A stretch of 64,000 nt of DNA from Mesorhizobium carmichaelinearum (GCF_900199455.1 NZ_FZQR01000009.1:1-64000), one strand, 5' to 3'; positions 1 through 8,046 are shown, counted from the first letter of the stretch. The notes: generated by a model not told the origin, from the sequence alone. Numbers and translations: made by a program.

Positions 1-3
1 GCC

Positions 4-300
4 CTACCCAAAAATCCGATCGCCCTGTTCATCGACCAGCTGGATGCCCTTCTTGATCGAAATGTCGACGGCGTCGTCGAGGCCGGCGAAGCGGTCGGCG
101 CGGATGAATTTGTGTTCCTTCACCACGCCGTCTATCTCCTTGGAGACGATGCCGCAGGTCTGGTACTGGCCGTCGGCCTTGTAGGGCGTGGCGCTGATCA
201 GGAAACCCTTGTGCTCGACCTGCTTGGCGGGTGCCGCACTCTTGGGCTCGGCCGCTTCACCACTGCTGCCACCACCGAAAAGACGTTTCAGAAAAGACAT
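4..300 (-). CDS. HlyU-family protein
   Basis: A 98-residue protein that opens with MSFLKRLFGGG, followed by a short Ala/Pro linker and a compact domain (roughly residues 28-98) containing HKGFLI, YQTCG and FIRADRF. This pattern fits the small HlyU domain family, whose founder in Vibrio regulates haemolysin; in rhizobia the family is widespread and its role is not established. It has no signal peptide or membrane segment, so it is probably cytosolic. The stop codon sits only three bases from the window edge, so the gene is complete but its downstream neighbour is not visible. The next gene on the same strand, a TetR regulator, ends 48 bases upstream of its start and could be co-transcribed. 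The family call is from remembered motifs. Confidence 0.75.
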   Translation of the reverse strand: MSFLKRLFGGGSSGEAAEPKSAAPAKQVEHKGFLISATPYKADGQYQTCGIVSKEIDGVVKEHKFIRADRFAGLDDAVDISIKKGIQLVDEQGDRIFG

Positions 301-347
301 CGCTCAAATCTCCTTGTTCGTCCTGCAAACCGCGGCCTGTTCGCGAT

Positions 348-989
348 TCACGACGTTTTCGTCCCAGCATGCGCGAATGTGCCGTCGCGTTCCAGCCCCC
401 TGATGAAGACGGCGACCAGGAGCTCGATCTGCTGGTCGATCTCGTCCGCCTGCCGGCGCACGGACCTGGCCGCATAGCCGCTGGTGACGATGCCATGCAC
501 GCTCGACCACAGCGTGCGCGCGGCGATCCGGCGTGTGTCGTCGTCGATGTCGAAGTCGCCGCCGGCAAGCACCCGGGCAATGATCTCGAACAGCTGGTCG
601 AGCCGCGCTTCATAGGCATCCGGCTCGGTCAGCGTCGGACGGCGCCTGTTGAAGGCGAGCAGCGCCGGCCAGCTGCCGGGATGCGCCTCGACAAAACGGA
701 CATACGCGCCGGCCAGCGCCAGCAGGCGCTGGCGCACGTCGGTGATGCCGCGCTGGCCAAGATCCGCCATAGCCGCCGCCCCTGCCGCGCCCAGCCGGTC
801 GAGCAGCCGCATGTTGACCGCACGGTGCACCCCGTCGAGATCGGAAAACAGATTGTAGACCGAGCCGACCGAGATGCCCGCCTGCTCGGCGATGGTCCTC
901 GCCTTCAGATTGTCCATGCCGCCCTCGTTGAGCAGCACCTCGGCAATCGCCAGCACCCGCTCGCCTATTTCCTCCCTGTCCAGTGCCAT
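348..989 (-). CDS. TetR/AcrR-family transcriptional regulator
   Basis: A 213-residue regulator. The N-terminal helix-turn-helix (about residues 10-55) carries the typical TetR sequence LKARTIAEQAGISVGSVYNLF; the C-terminal part is an all-helical ligand-binding domain. I chose the ATG at 989 (MALDREEIG), because the longer frame to 1031 adds only low-complexity residues with no family similarity. It is divergent from the PspA-like/YiaA-like pair, and the intergenic space holds three copies of a TGAACA-N-TGTTCA type palindrome, the expected operator for such a repressor. The likely role is local repression of the divergent envelope genes and of itself. The ligand is unknown. Confidence 0.88.
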   Translation of the reverse strand: MALDREEIGERVLAIAEVLLNEGGMDNLKARTIAEQAGISVGSVYNLFSDLDGVHRAVNMRLLDRLGAAGAAAMADLGQRGITDVRQRLLALAGAYVRFVEAHPGSWPALLAFNRRRPTLTEPDAYEARLDQLFEIIARVLAGGDFDIDDDTRRIAARTLWSSVHGIVTSGYAARSVRRQADEIDQQIELLVAVFIRGLERDGTFAHAGTKTS

Positions 990-1077
990 GCTTGTCCTTA
1001 TAGATGCCCGTGCCCTCGGCCCAGGCTGCAAGTGTTCGAACCGTGATCGTCCCTTCGTTTACCATATCCGGGATTTC

Positions 1078-1148
1078 GTGAACAGCGTTCAAAAACCTCT
1101 TGAACAATGTTCATTTCCTGTTATGTTGGCTTCGTGAACATTGTTCAC
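1078..1148. promoter_or_regulatory. Triple TetR-type operator and divergent promoter
   Basis: Three copies of an odd-length palindrome lie between the TetR gene and the PspA-like gene: GTGAACATTGTTCAC at 1134-1148 (perfect arms), TGAACAATGTTCA at 1101-1113 (perfect arms) and an imperfect copy GTGAACAGCGTTCAA at 1078-1092. Their centres are 22 and 34 bp apart. A sigma-70-like promoter TTGAAC (1100-1105), 16-bp spacer, TATGTT (1122-1127) reads rightward and overlaps the middle site, which fits repression by steric block. The assignment to this TetR protein is inferred from position. Confidence 0.7.
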
Positions 1149-1174
1149 CGAAACAATTCGAAGGGAGAAGAACC

Positions 1175-1852
1175 ATGCTCAGCCTGATCAGAACATTGCT
1201 CGACGGCGCCAGCGCACGGGCCGAGGACGGCCTCAAGGATCGCTTCGCCATCGACCTTCTGGCGCAGCGCATCCGCGACGCCGAGGCGGGCCTTGCCGCC
1301 GCCAAACAGACGCTTGCTTCGCTGATCGTTCGTCAGCGCGCCGAGCAGGCCGGTCTCGACCAGATCGAACGCCGCCATGCCGATCTCGAAAGCCGCACGC
1401 TCAGTGCGCTCGCCGCCGGCAACAACGGGCTCGCCGAAAGCGGCGCGGCGGCCATCGCCGAACTGGAGAATGAACGCGAAGTCCGCCGCGCCACAGTGCA
1501 GAGCCTTGGCGAAAAGACGTTGCGGATGCGCGTTTCGGTGGAGCGGGCGCATCGCCGCATCATCGACCTCAACCAGGGCATGATCTCGGCCCGGGCCATC
1601 GATGCCGAGCGCAAGGCGCAGTCACGTCTGGTCAGGTCGATCGGCAATTCGGGAAATCTCAACGACGCCGAGGAGCTTTTGGCCCGCATCAAGGGAGCCA
1701 GCGACCCGTTCGAAGAGGCCGGCATTCTCGACGAGATCGACGGCGAACTGCGTCACGAAGCGATCCGCGACCGTCTCGCCGACGCCGGTCACGGTCCGGC
1801 GGTGAAGGTGCGCGCCAAGGACGTGCTCGAGCGCCTGAAGGCCATCAACTGA
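1175..1852 (+). CDS. PspA/IM30-family coiled-coil protein
   Basis: A 225-residue protein that is almost entirely helical and charged. It starts with MLSLIRTLLDG and continues with long heptad-like stretches (about residues 25-140) rich in Ala, Glu, Arg and Leu, as in PspA/IM30/Vipp1 proteins that bind and protect the inner membrane. The start at 1175 is preceded by the ribosome-binding site AAGGGAGAAG at 1161-1170; an upstream TTG in frame at 1100 lies inside the operator region and is unlikely. It sits directly behind the TetR-type operators and 61 bases ahead of a YiaA-like membrane protein, with which it probably forms an operon. A role in envelope stress is inferred from the family. Confidence 0.8.
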   Translation: MLSLIRTLLDGASARAEDGLKDRFAIDLLAQRIRDAEAGLAAAKQTLASLIVRQRAEQAGLDQIERRHADLESRTLSALAAGNNGLAESGAAAIAELENEREVRRATVQSLGEKTLRMRVSVERAHRRIIDLNQGMISARAIDAERKAQSRLVRSIGNSGNLNDAEELLARIKGASDPFEEAGILDEIDGELRHEAIRDRLADAGHGPAVKVRAKDVLERLKAIN

Positions 1853-1913
1853 AACCTGCTTTCGAACCTGACTTCCATCCAATCCAACATCGTCGAACCA
1901 ACGGAGAACTCCA

Positions 1914-2174
1914 ATGAACGCCAATCAGACCTACATCATGTTCAACACCGTCTCGGTCGGTGCCGCCTATTTCATGCTCGGCCTGTCGCTGTGGCTGGCA
2001 CCGGTCGACCTGGCGACCAAGGGCTACTGGGCCATGGGCATCCTGCTCTTGACCGGCAGCCTGGTGAACCTGGTCAAGTACCGCACCGACGAACGCCTGT
2101 CGGCCGAGATGACCGCCAAGATCGAAAAGGCCCGCAACGAAAAGCTGATCAGCGAGTATGTCGGCAAGGAATGA
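1914..2174 (+). CDS. YiaA/YiaB-family inner membrane protein
   Basis: An 86-residue protein with two hydrophobic helices (about residues 10-30 and 36-55) joined by a short loop, followed by a charged tail ending ISEYVGKE. The arrangement and the segment GYWAMGILLLTGSLVNLVKY match the two-helix YiaA/YiaB domain. A ribosome-binding site CGGAGAA lies just upstream of the ATG. It follows the PspA-like gene and ends before a clear intrinsic terminator, so the two form a short operon controlled from the TetR operators. The biochemical role of the family is unknown; membrane-stress association is inferred from its partner. Confidence 0.8.
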   Translation: MNANQTYIMFNTVSVGAAYFMLGLSLWLAPVDLATKGYWAMGILLLTGSLVNLVKYRTDERLSAEMTAKIEKARNEKLISEYVGKE

Positions 2175-2196
2175 TCCCATCCGCATCACCGCCAAC

Positions 2197-2227
2197 AAAA
2201 AAGCCCGGGTCTCCCCAGGCTTTTTTT
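2197..2227 (+). terminator. Intrinsic terminator of the pspA-like/yiaA-like operon
   Basis: The arms AAAAAAGCC (2197-2205) and GGCTTTTTT form a 9-bp stem with an inner GGG/CCC pairing, followed by a run of seven T at 2221-2227. It lies 23 bases after the YiaA-like stop codon. Because the stem is flanked by A and T runs it may also stop the convergent PadR transcript. Confidence 0.85.
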
Positions 2228-2251
2228 GCATACCACGAAGTACCGCCCGCC

Positions 2252-2938
2252 TCAGCGGTGCGTCAGCGCTTCCAGCGCTTCCGCCGCGGCTTCGAGGATG
2301 GCGATCGCCTCGGCCTGCTTTTCAGCCGGGGCATCGACGATCTCGCCCAGCGCCGCGCGCAGGCGGTGGCGGATGGCACGGAATTCGTCGCGCGTTTCCG
2401 AGCGCTCGCCACGGCCACCACGGCCACCGCGCCGGTCTTCGCCATCGTCGTTCCAGCCGAACCAGTCGCGCGCCTTGGCCATCTTGCGGCCGAAACGCTC
2501 GAGGTGTTCGAGCACGCCGTCGATCATCTCGCGGTTGTCGGCAAGATGCGACTGCCCGGCCTCGGTGATCGAAAACACCTTCTTGTTGCCGTCCGCCGCA
2601 GAGGCAGCATAGCCGGCCTCTTCCAGGAAGGTCAGCGTCGGGTAGACCACGCCCGGGCTCGGGCTGTAGATGCCACTGGTGCGCTCTTCCAGCGCCTTGA
2701 TGATGTCGTAGCCGTGGCGCGGCGCCTCGGCCAGCAGCGACAGCGTGATCAGCTTGAGGTCGCCGTCGGCGAGCATGCGGCCGGCGCGAAACATGTCGCC
2801 CGGGCCACCACGACCGCCACCGCGACCGCCATGTCCGAACGGGCCAAAGCCGCCACCCCCTCTGCCGAACTTGCCGGCCATGTGCATGAATATGCGCTCG
2901 CCGAAATGGCCGCGTCCGAAATGATTGTCCTTGTGCAT
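2252..2938 (-). CDS. PadR-family transcriptional regulator
   Basis: A 228-residue regulator. After a Gly/Arg/Phe-rich N-terminal extension (about residues 15-50, GGRGGGRGGPG) comes a winged helix domain with the PadR signature: LKLITLSLLAEAPRHGYDII, then SPGVVYPTLTFLEEAGY and a C-terminal helical region used for dimerisation. I chose the ATG at 2938 (MHKDNHFG) because AAGGAGCAATCA precedes it; an in-frame start at 2986 would lie inside the AT-rich operator. PadR proteins normally repress their own promoter and often a transporter. No transporter is adjacent, so autoregulation through the repeats at 2957-3024 is the main supported role. A second GGRGGRGE stretch near residue 180 is another low-complexity segment. 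Confidence 0.88.
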   Translation of the reverse strand: MHKDNHFGRGHFGERIFMHMAGKFGRGGGGFGPFGHGGRGGGRGGPGDMFRAGRMLADGDLKLITLSLLAEAPRHGYDIIKALEERTSGIYSPSPGVVYPTLTFLEEAGYAASAADGNKKVFSITEAGQSHLADNREMIDGVLEHLERFGRKMAKARDWFGWNDDGEDRRGGRGGRGERSETRDEFRAIRHRLRAALGEIVDAPAEKQAEAIAILEAAAEALEALTHR

Positions 2939-2956
2939 TGATTGCTCCTTAAGTTC

Positions 2957-3024
2957 TATCTTACGATATATCTTAATTAGGCGCACGCTCTCGTGGCGTC
3001 AAGATATATCTTACGATGTATCTC
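2957..3024. promoter_or_regulatory. Duplicated PadR operator
   Basis: Two direct copies of an 18-mer, TATCTTACGATATATCTT at 2957-2974 and TATCTTACGATGTATCTC at 3007-3024, differ at two positions and are 50 bp apart. The second is preceded by the perfect palindrome AAGATATATCTT at 3001-3012. The AT-rich ATATATC core is typical of PadR autoregulatory sites, and the block lies immediately upstream of the PadR start. Binding is inferred. Confidence 0.75.
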
Positions 3025-3048
3025 GTGTCGACTTTCCCAAAATCCCAA

Positions 3049-5913
3049 TCAGGCCGCGCGTGATCCTGATCTGAGCGACGACTTCCTGGCGCTCGACGCA
3101 GTATTGTTGGGGCGTGAGAACCCTGCCGAGCCGTGAGTAATCACGCTCACTAGCGCGGCAGTCAGGGCTGTGGGTCCTCGCCCGATCACCATCTGCAAAG
3201 GTACCAAGTTGGCGAAGGGTTTCCAAACTGGCTCCAGCCTACTTAGTTTGGCGGACGAAAGTTTTACAGCAAGATCGTCTAGCCGATCTGGGCTTTCGAT
3301 CAGCAGATCGGCGAGTGCGGGCCAACGTTGTTCGAGGATAGTCCACCGAGCCAACGCTTCTTGCGGAACATTGCTGCCCTCAAGAATTCCTACGGCACGG
3401 CGCATCGCGAAGGCGTTGATCATGCGCTTCATCACACGCGGAACTTCGCCAACAATATTCATAAAAGGACCAAGAAGGTGCTTCGCTTCCGTGTCGCCAG
3501 CGCGCGAGACGTTGATCTCTAGTGCAGCTGCCGCACGTACTTCCGCTGAATTACCTCTTTTTCCAAGGAAATTCTCGACCTTCGCGCTCGTTACGTTGCC
3601 GCCAGACTCAGTTCTAAGCTCCACGCGCGCGGTCGCGACGCGCTTGTCGAATTCCCGCTGAGCAACATTGTCGGCAGAAGCTGGATCAGAACGGGTCGTC
3701 TCATTCTGAACTGCCGAGACAGTTTCGCCCTGCAGCCCAGATTCACCTTCGATGAGCTCTTGCCAGTACGTTTCTAGAATCGGCGCGTTCATCCCCGGAA
3801 TCGGTGTTGAAATCTGGAATATCTTCTCAAGAAACAGATAGCCGAGCGGCTGCCCGGCATCACCCACATCCGCACCGAACGCATCATAACGCTTTTCGAA
3901 AGCTGCCTTAATCCAAGTCCGATCAGCGGCGACGACATACGCAACATCGCGGCCGCGAAACAACGTCTGGATACCTTCAAGCAATTCGACCACACAGTCG
4001 GAGTTGCATCGATCAAGGTCATCGATGAATATCGCAACGGGCCTGCCTGTATGGCGGACAATGGACCGGAACAAATCTGTGATGCGCTTGAGCGGATCGG
4101 CGGAAAGGTCCGAATAGAATTTCGCGGTATCCTGCGAGCCAAAAAGGATGGCCCGGCCAACAGCGAAGAACGTAGCAAAAGCCGCTGCTAGCGCAGTGAT
4201 CAAGGCGACCACCCTACCTAAAATGCCAGCCACAACGTCCTGTAGTCTGTCCAATGCGCTTTCATGAAGGACTGGAGGGTTTGCATCCCATGGCATGTTG
4301 CCATGTGCCAATTGTTTCAGATAACCAAGCCACCCGCCAGTCATGGCCTCAGTCTGAGGATTGCCTGAAAACCACCAGAAATAGACAAGCAAGAACATTA
4401 CCAGTGCGGCAACAACTAACGGAAACCAATCCGCTATAATACGCCAGAACAACCAGCGCGTCGTCACGGACAACCAAAGCCAGTAGCTGCGGTCCTGCCA
4501 TAAACTTTGACGGCAGCATTTGAAGGTCTGGTGTATTAGCGGCCACCAGGGCGGCCTGCGCCGCTCGTTTTTCCAGGCGTTGAAGGAAACGACCACCCAA
4601 CGTCTGTTTACTGGCCGCGCTACGGCGGACATCAATTCTTCCATCATCATCAGTATGGAAGTCTTTCCCGCGCCCCAAGGCGCGTGCAGATGAACGGCGA
4701 ACCCATCCGGCGCGCCCTGTGCCCGCACATCATCCATCCGCTCTACAACTGCCTGAGCGAATGGTCGTCGCCCTAGCCTATCGCGGGCCGTCGGTTCGTC
4801 GGACAAGGTGCGCACATTCTCGCGTGGCATCGACTTCGATGAGATGCTCTGTTTCTTTCTAGTTCCCGGGCGCCGGACGATAGGCCGGGTGCCAGCAACA
4901 GCTTGTTTGGTCCGCTGCGTTTCACTGGCTTTGGTCTGCTTCGCCTCTTCGGCGAGTTGACGGGCGCCATCGGCGAAGATTTCGCCAGCTGACTCCAGCT
5001 TTTGACGGACATTCTCGACAGCACTGCCCGCGATGTTGGGAATGCGTGGGCCAACCATTCTGGCGATCTCGCCAACCACCTCATCGGCGTCGCCTTGCCA
5101 AAAGGAATCAGGCTGTGTTGCGATTTCAAAGTCGAGTTTTTCGCCAAACAAACTTTGAGGAGAGCTGTTCAACGAATTCGGAAGGATCGCCCGATACCAC
5201 TGCAGCCAAACAAGCCAAGGACCCCGCACAACCAAATCGCTTTTATCAATGTCATCGAAAGGCTTGCGTGCCCAAATCGGCATATTGGCTTGGTAATGCC
5301 CCGCTCCTCGCACATCCACCAACCACAACGGTTGGTCGACTAGGCGTCGGCCTCGATTGCTTTCCAGCCATTCTCTATCTGCGTCGATTGAAGTCCACAT
5401 GTCGCGATCAGGAGTCGCGACAATCTCAGACGAGGAGAGTACTTCGTCATAACCTGCAGGTGATGGCGTGCTGTGAGCCGCTTGGGCAGCCGCGCGTGCA
5501 GCATTCAATGCAGCGGCACGGGCTGCGCCCAAATCATCGCTTTGCATATCCGCAGCGGCACCGGCAGCAGCCGCGCTTGCATTGATAGCACTGGAAGCAA
5601 TATCCGCTGGACCGTCAGAACCAGCAGCGGCGGCAGCTGCAAAAGCAGCAGTCGTCATTCTCCGGGCGGGATACTTGCCGACTACCCATGAAACAAAACA
5701 TGCGCGAAATGATTGGAGGATAATAAGTTTCCCTCGATCAAACGTGACGGGATAGGACTCGTCGAGGATATGGCCGACCGTAGGCAGAACTCTAAGCGCG
5801 ATCCGCAAGGCGATCACGTGGGCTACCTCAGAAGTCTCGCCTCCCAGCCAAGCCTGCAGAGCTCTTATGCTGTCAATTTTGTCGTTCCCACTGGACGCTC
5901 TTTTCGTTGCCAT
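3049..5913 (-). CDS. KAP-family P-loop NTPase, membrane-associated
   Basis: A 954-residue protein. The P-loop HAPWGAGKTS is near residue 410 and the Walker B VAIFIDDLDRC near residue 630. Between them lie two groups of hydrophobic segments (WFPLVVAALVMFLLVYFWW and VVALITALAAAFATFFAVG), the insertion of membrane helices inside the NTPase that defines KAP proteins. The first 400 residues are a separate domain with an Ala-rich stretch near residues 95-165 and a Trp-rich segment. KAP NTPases include the phage-exclusion protein PifA and are often found in defence loci; that is family knowledge, not shown here. The gene stands alone in visibly AT-richer DNA with less biased codons than its neighbours, which suggests transfer. 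No integrase or partner gene is adjacent. Function in this host is unknown. Confidence 0.85.
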   Translation of the reverse strand: MATKRASSGNDKIDSIRALQAWLGGETSEVAHVIALRIALRVLPTVGHILDESYPVTFDRGKLIILQSFRACFVSWVVGKYPARRMTTAAFAAAAAAGSDGPADIASSAINASAAAAGAAADMQSDDLGAARAAALNAARAAAQAAHSTPSPAGYDEVLSSSEIVATPDRDMWTSIDADREWLESNRGRRLVDQPLWLVDVRGAGHYQANMPIWARKPFDDIDKSDLVVRGPWLVWLQWYRAILPNSLNSSPQSLFGEKLDFEIATQPDSFWQGDADEVVGEIARMVGPRIPNIAGSAVENVRQKLESAGEIFADGARQLAEEAKQTKASETQRTKQAVAGTRPIVRRPGTRKKQSISSKSMPRENVRTLSDEPTARDRLGRRPFAQAVVERMDDVRAQGAPDGFAVHLHAPWGAGKTSILMMMEELMSAVARPVNRRWVVVSFNAWKNERRRPPWWPLIHQTFKCCRQSLWQDRSYWLWLSVTTRWLFWRIIADWFPLVVAALVMFLLVYFWWFSGNPQTEAMTGGWLGYLKQLAHGNMPWDANPPVLHESALDRLQDVVAGILGRVVALITALAAAFATFFAVGRAILFGSQDTAKFYSDLSADPLKRITDLFRSIVRHTGRPVAIFIDDLDRCNSDCVVELLEGIQTLFRGRDVAYVVAADRTWIKAAFEKRYDAFGADVGDAGQPLGYLFLEKIFQISTPIPGMNAPILETYWQELIEGESGLQGETVSAVQNETTRSDPASADNVAQREFDKRVATARVELRTESGGNVTSAKVENFLGKRGNSAEVRAAAALEINVSRAGDTEAKHLLGPFMNIVGEVPRVMKRMINAFAMRRAVGILEGSNVPQEALARWTILEQRWPALADLLIESPDRLDDLAVKLSSAKLSRLEPVWKPFANLVPLQMVIGRGPTALTAALVSVITHGSAGFSRPNNTASSARKSSLRSGSRAA

Positions 5914-6243
5914 CCCGCTTCCTCACGGTTTCTTTCTGAGGGAGGATCATCATCATCACCATAGCCTTAGGCAATAGAGACAGAGCTTTATTCTATATTG
6001 CTGCCTTCGTAGAATTCTCTATTGGAAAACGCCAAAATCTGGCATCATAGGTGCCCTAAGATGAGAGGTGTCGGCTTGCTTTCGCCGAAACGCGCGGCTA
6101 GAAGGCGCTCGAGGGTCGAAGACCGCTCCGTAAGCGTCTGACGTCAAGCAACGCATCCAACCCCGGTCCTTCCGGGCAGTTACGCCGAAACCGGCGAACG
6201 GATGCCACATGCGAACGACCGGACACTTCAGGGAACTCCCAAA
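5914..6243. other. Intergenic region with possible structured leader
   Basis: No gene is supported here. The left half (5914-6030) is AT-rich and holds the presumed promoter of the KAP gene. The right half is GC-rich and can fold into a three-way junction: GCATCC (6153-6158) pairs with GGATGC (6200-6205), enclosing the hairpins CCCGG/CCGGG (6162-6166 with 6172-6176) and CGCCG/CGGCG (6183-6187 with 6192-6196). The junction ends 38 bases before the DUF2798-type gene. Chance folding in GC-rich DNA is possible. Confidence 0.4.
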
Positions 6244-6501
6244 ATGACTGCAAGACCTCAGCGCAGGAAGCTGCCTGCGCGCTATGCCGCGATCCTCAGC
6301 CCCTTGGTGTTGTCGCTGCTGATGACCTTCATCGTCTCATTCATCTCGACGCTGAAAAGCCTCGGCTTCCACCCCAGCCTGCCGTCCATCTGGATGACCG
6401 CCTGGGGCCTGTCCTGGCTGGTGGCGTTTCCGACGCTGCTGCTGGTGCTGCCCATGGTGCGCCGCATCGTCGGCGCGCTGTGCGAGCCGGCTGGCCGATA
6501 G
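6244..6501 (+). CDS. DUF2798-like small membrane protein
   Basis: An 85-residue protein with a basic N-terminus (MTARPQRRKLPARYAA) and two transmembrane helices (about residues 14-38 and 48-70), the layout of the DUF2798 family. The second helix contains WMTAWGLSWLVAFPTLL and is followed by PMVRRIV, a combination I associate with that family. The ATG at 6244 removes an upstream extension (from 6202) that would be non-hydrophobic and reads through the possible leader structure. No strong ribosome-binding site is seen. Function unknown; inner-membrane location is predicted from hydrophobicity. Confidence 0.7.
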   Translation: MTARPQRRKLPARYAAILSPLVLSLLMTFIVSFISTLKSLGFHPSLPSIWMTAWGLSWLVAFPTLLLVLPMVRRIVGALCEPAGR

Positions 6502-6556
6502 AGCCGGCAGACAAGGGTCCGGAGACATCTTCCGGACCTTTGCGCCTCATCGAATG

Positions 6557-6949
6557 TTACCAGCGCCCCTTGCGCCGGTTCCAGGCGGAGAGCAGATCGG
6601 CGAACCGGTCATAGGCAAGGCGCGTCAGCGGCAAGGCAACCGGATTGCCGAAGAGCGTGGCCAGCCAGCCCTCGCCGGGCGTCGCCTGCCATATGGCGAT
6701 GGCGACATCGGCGCCGACCAGCAGCCGGCCATCCTCATCGGTGGCATGCAGCCGGCGGCGGATGTCTTCCAGCGAGGCGCCAAAACGGCCAAGTGCCGCC
6801 GGCTCCAGATTGATGTCGCGAAACTCGATCCGCCCGGCCTTGACCGCTTCGATCAGCCGCCGCTTCTGCCAGCTGATGCCCGCATCGCAGACCGGGCAAC
6901 GCGTGTTGTACCAAACGGTCAGTTCAGGCCTGGGTGTTTGCTTGAGCAT
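6557..6949 (-). CDS. DCC-family (DUF393) thiol-disulfide oxidoreductase-like protein
   Basis: A 130-residue protein with the motif WYNTRCPVCDAGI near residue 13. It corresponds to the DxxCxxC motif of the DCC/DUF393 family, with two cysteines spaced CPVC as in thioredoxin-fold redox proteins. Later segments (FRDINLEP, LHATDEDGRLLVGADV, LAYDRFADLLSAWNRRKGRW) also follow the family pattern. I chose the ATG at 6949; the upstream extension would overlap the His-rich 3' end of the transporter gene. It begins 14 bases after that gene's stop and is probably its operon partner. The substrate is unknown. Confidence 0.75.
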   Translation of the reverse strand: MLKQTPRPELTVWYNTRCPVCDAGISWQKRRLIEAVKAGRIEFRDINLEPAALGRFGASLEDIRRRLHATDEDGRLLVGADVAIAIWQATPGEGWLATLFGNPVALPLTRLAYDRFADLLSAWNRRKGRW

Positions 6950-6962
6950 GATCTTGGCATGC

Positions 6963-8021
6963 TCAGCCGTGGCCGTGACGATGATGCAGGTCGGGATAGT
7001 GCGGATGCCGGTGGCGCATCGGCGCATGCCGGTGCCAGTGCGAATGCGGCTCGCTCACCGGCCCATCATGATGGTGCTGATGGTGTTCGTCATGCACATG
7101 GCTGTGCTCGTGTTCCAGCGCCTCATGGTCATGCTCGTGGTCGTGGCGCTCCGACAGATGCAGCCACAGGCCGACGCCCATCAGCAGCCCAGCGATCGCC
7201 AGCTTGAGGGTGACGGTATCGCCCAGCATGGCAATGGCCAGCAACGCACCGATGAACGGAGCCAGCGAATAGTAGGCGCCTGTCCGCGCGGTGCCGAGAT
7301 GGCGCAGCGCCAGGATGAACATCACCAAGCTGACGCCGATGCCAAGGAAGCCGACGGCGGCCGTGGCCGCGACAATGGATACCGCCGGAAATGACGCCCC
7401 GGCGGCAAGCGCCAACCCGATATTGGCCGCACCTGCCACCAGCCCTTTCAGCATGGCGATCACCACGGGGTCGGTGGCGGATATCCGGCGCGTGAAATTG
7501 TTGTCCAGTCCCCAGGCCAGGCAAGCCCCCGCCACCAGCAAGGCGCCCGGGTTGAAGGCAACACCGCCGCCATCCCATGACAACAGGACCGCGCCGGCCA
7601 GGATGGCGAAGGCGCCGAAAAGCAGGCGCCGGTCGACATTCTCGCGGTAGACGAGCCAGGCGATCGCCATCGTCGCCAGCCCTTCCAGGTTGAGCAGCAG
7701 CGCTGAACTGGATGCCGTGTTGAGGCTGAGGCCGAACATCAAAAGCACCGGCGCGACGATGCCACCCATGCCGATTGCCAGCGCCAGCCAGGGAATATCC
7801 CTGGCGGCCAGTTGCGCCTCGCCGGCAGCCGCCTGCTTGCCGCGAAGCAGGCGGTAGAGAGCAAGGCCGACGCCGGCGCCGAGATAGAGCAGGCCGGCCA
7901 GCATGAAGGGGTTCACGGCATCGAGCAGCAGCTTGGAAAGTGGCGGCGTCGCGCCGAACAGAGCGGCGGAGCCGAGGGCGAGCGGCACGCCGGGCCAAAG
8001 ATGCGAATGTGTTTCGGACAT
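6963..8021 (-). CDS. EamA/DMT-family transporter with histidine-rich tail
   Basis: A 352-residue protein with about ten hydrophobic helices arranged as two EamA repeats (roughly residues 12-140 and 150-288). This is the drug/metabolite transporter superfamily fold. The last 65 residues are cytosolic-looking and extremely His-rich (DHEHDHEALEHEHSHVHDEH and further HHQHHHD, HRHAPMRHRHPHY stretches). Such tails commonly bind Ni, Co or Zn. A role in metal or metabolite export is therefore inferred, but the substrate cannot be read from sequence. The DCC-type redox gene follows closely. The promoter should lie in 8022-8046 or be shared with the upstream DUF333 gene on the same strand, whose stop is only 25 bases away. 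Confidence 0.82.
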   Translation of the reverse strand: MSETHSHLWPGVPLALGSAALFGATPPLSKLLLDAVNPFMLAGLLYLGAGVGLALYRLLRGKQAAAGEAQLAARDIPWLALAIGMGGIVAPVLLMFGLSLNTASSSALLLNLEGLATMAIAWLVYRENVDRRLLFGAFAILAGAVLLSWDGGGVAFNPGALLVAGACLAWGLDNNFTRRISATDPVVIAMLKGLVAGAANIGLALAAGASFPAVSIVAATAAVGFLGIGVSLVMFILALRHLGTARTGAYYSLAPFIGALLAIAMLGDTVTLKLAIAGLLMGVGLWLHLSERHDHEHDHEALEHEHSHVHDEHHQHHHDGPVSEPHSHWHRHAPMRHRHPHYPDLHHRHGHG

Positions 8022-8046
8022 TATCTCACTCTATACAGCATGCGCA

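Noticed and set aside
3049..5913. Phage terminase or packaging ATPase as identity of the large NTPase
   Set aside because: Membrane segments between Walker A and Walker B and the absence of any phage gene fit KAP, not terminase.
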